The notes under the pieces: generated by a model
The model's database searches: none
Told to the model about the DNA's origin: nothing
The model's input: only the letters and a program-made list of their open reading frames with translations
Assembly (NCBI GenBank): GCA_028095005.1
Contig: CM051462.1
Coordinates: forward strand, 125,044,752 to 125,108,751
Source: Rhynchospora pubera
Lineage: Eukaryota > Streptophyta > Magnoliopsida > Poales > Cyperaceae
Length of the DNA: 64,000 bases
Reading direction: 5' to 3'
Position numbers and translations under genes: made by a program
Part shown: piece by piece, positions 63,900-64,000 of the stretch
Numbering within the stretch: the stretch's first letter is position 1
Layout: every line of letters begins with the position of its first letter

Positions 63900-64000
63900 C
63901 TGAAATTTCATCATTACCAGAATTAAAATTAAAGTATGTCACAATAACCCCATGTCAAGGTCAAACAGTAAGATGATCAAATTCTGTCATGTTTTATCCC

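Overview
The window is nuclear DNA of a eudicot-type plant. The evidence is spliced genes with GT-AG introns, an eight-exon plastid-targeted EPSP synthase, plant-type L1 LINEs whose ORF2 carries an RNase H domain, an Athila-like Ty3/gypsy LTR element primed by tRNA-Asp, Tourist-like MITEs, and AT-rich spacer DNA. Six host loci are well supported from translated exons. Roughly half of the window is transposon-derived.

Layout, left to right. (1) 1-14,370: a tandem duplication of a WDR76/CMR1-like WD40 gene on the minus strand, including its promoter with E2F-type boxes. The left copy (exon 1 only in the window) has a full-length 7.07-kb L1 LINE in its 5' leader, with a 14-bp target-site duplication (TSD). 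The right copy is complete in exon structure but has a 1-nt deletion in exon 1. (2) 14,487-19,880: a 135-bp duplication, a ~104-bp tandem array, small foldback elements, and an old truncated LINE. (3) 23,263-35,025, all on the minus strand: a CAF1 deadenylase, the ARP2/3 subunit ARPC3, and ribosomal protein uL2 (RPL8). (4) 35,250-46,530: a nested transposon block holding foldback/MITE elements, a 1.77-kb copia-type solo LTR, and a young 7.8-kb Athila-like element. That element encodes only an ORF1 protein and carries about 43 copies of a 16-bp near-palindrome, mostly paired at exactly 21-bp pitch. (5) 48,503-49,273: an intronless CAF1-11-type deadenylase, followed by a 5'-truncated L1 LINE with an intact ORF2 (49,672-54,376). 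(6) 56,556-59,274: EPSP synthase, plus strand. (7) 60,161-61,885: a long-TIR MULE-like element and a MITE. (8) 63,023 to the right edge: the 3' part of an SDF2-like ER chaperone gene, minus strand.

The host genes do not form a pathway. They cover chromatin/DNA-damage biology (WDR76), mRNA deadenylation (two divergent CAF1 genes), actin nucleation (ARPC3), translation (RPL8), the shikimate pathway (EPSPS) and ER protein folding (SDF2). The most unusual structure is the Athila-like element at 38,382-46,182: LTRs about 1% apart, a single ORF, and motif arrays in both LTRs and both internal noncoding flanks. The WDR76 pair is the second point of interest, because each copy carries a different lesion and a very short retrotransposed LINE tail has duplicated an E2F box in the promoter of the right copy. 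All functional statements rest on reading translated exons and motifs by eye; no database search was possible.
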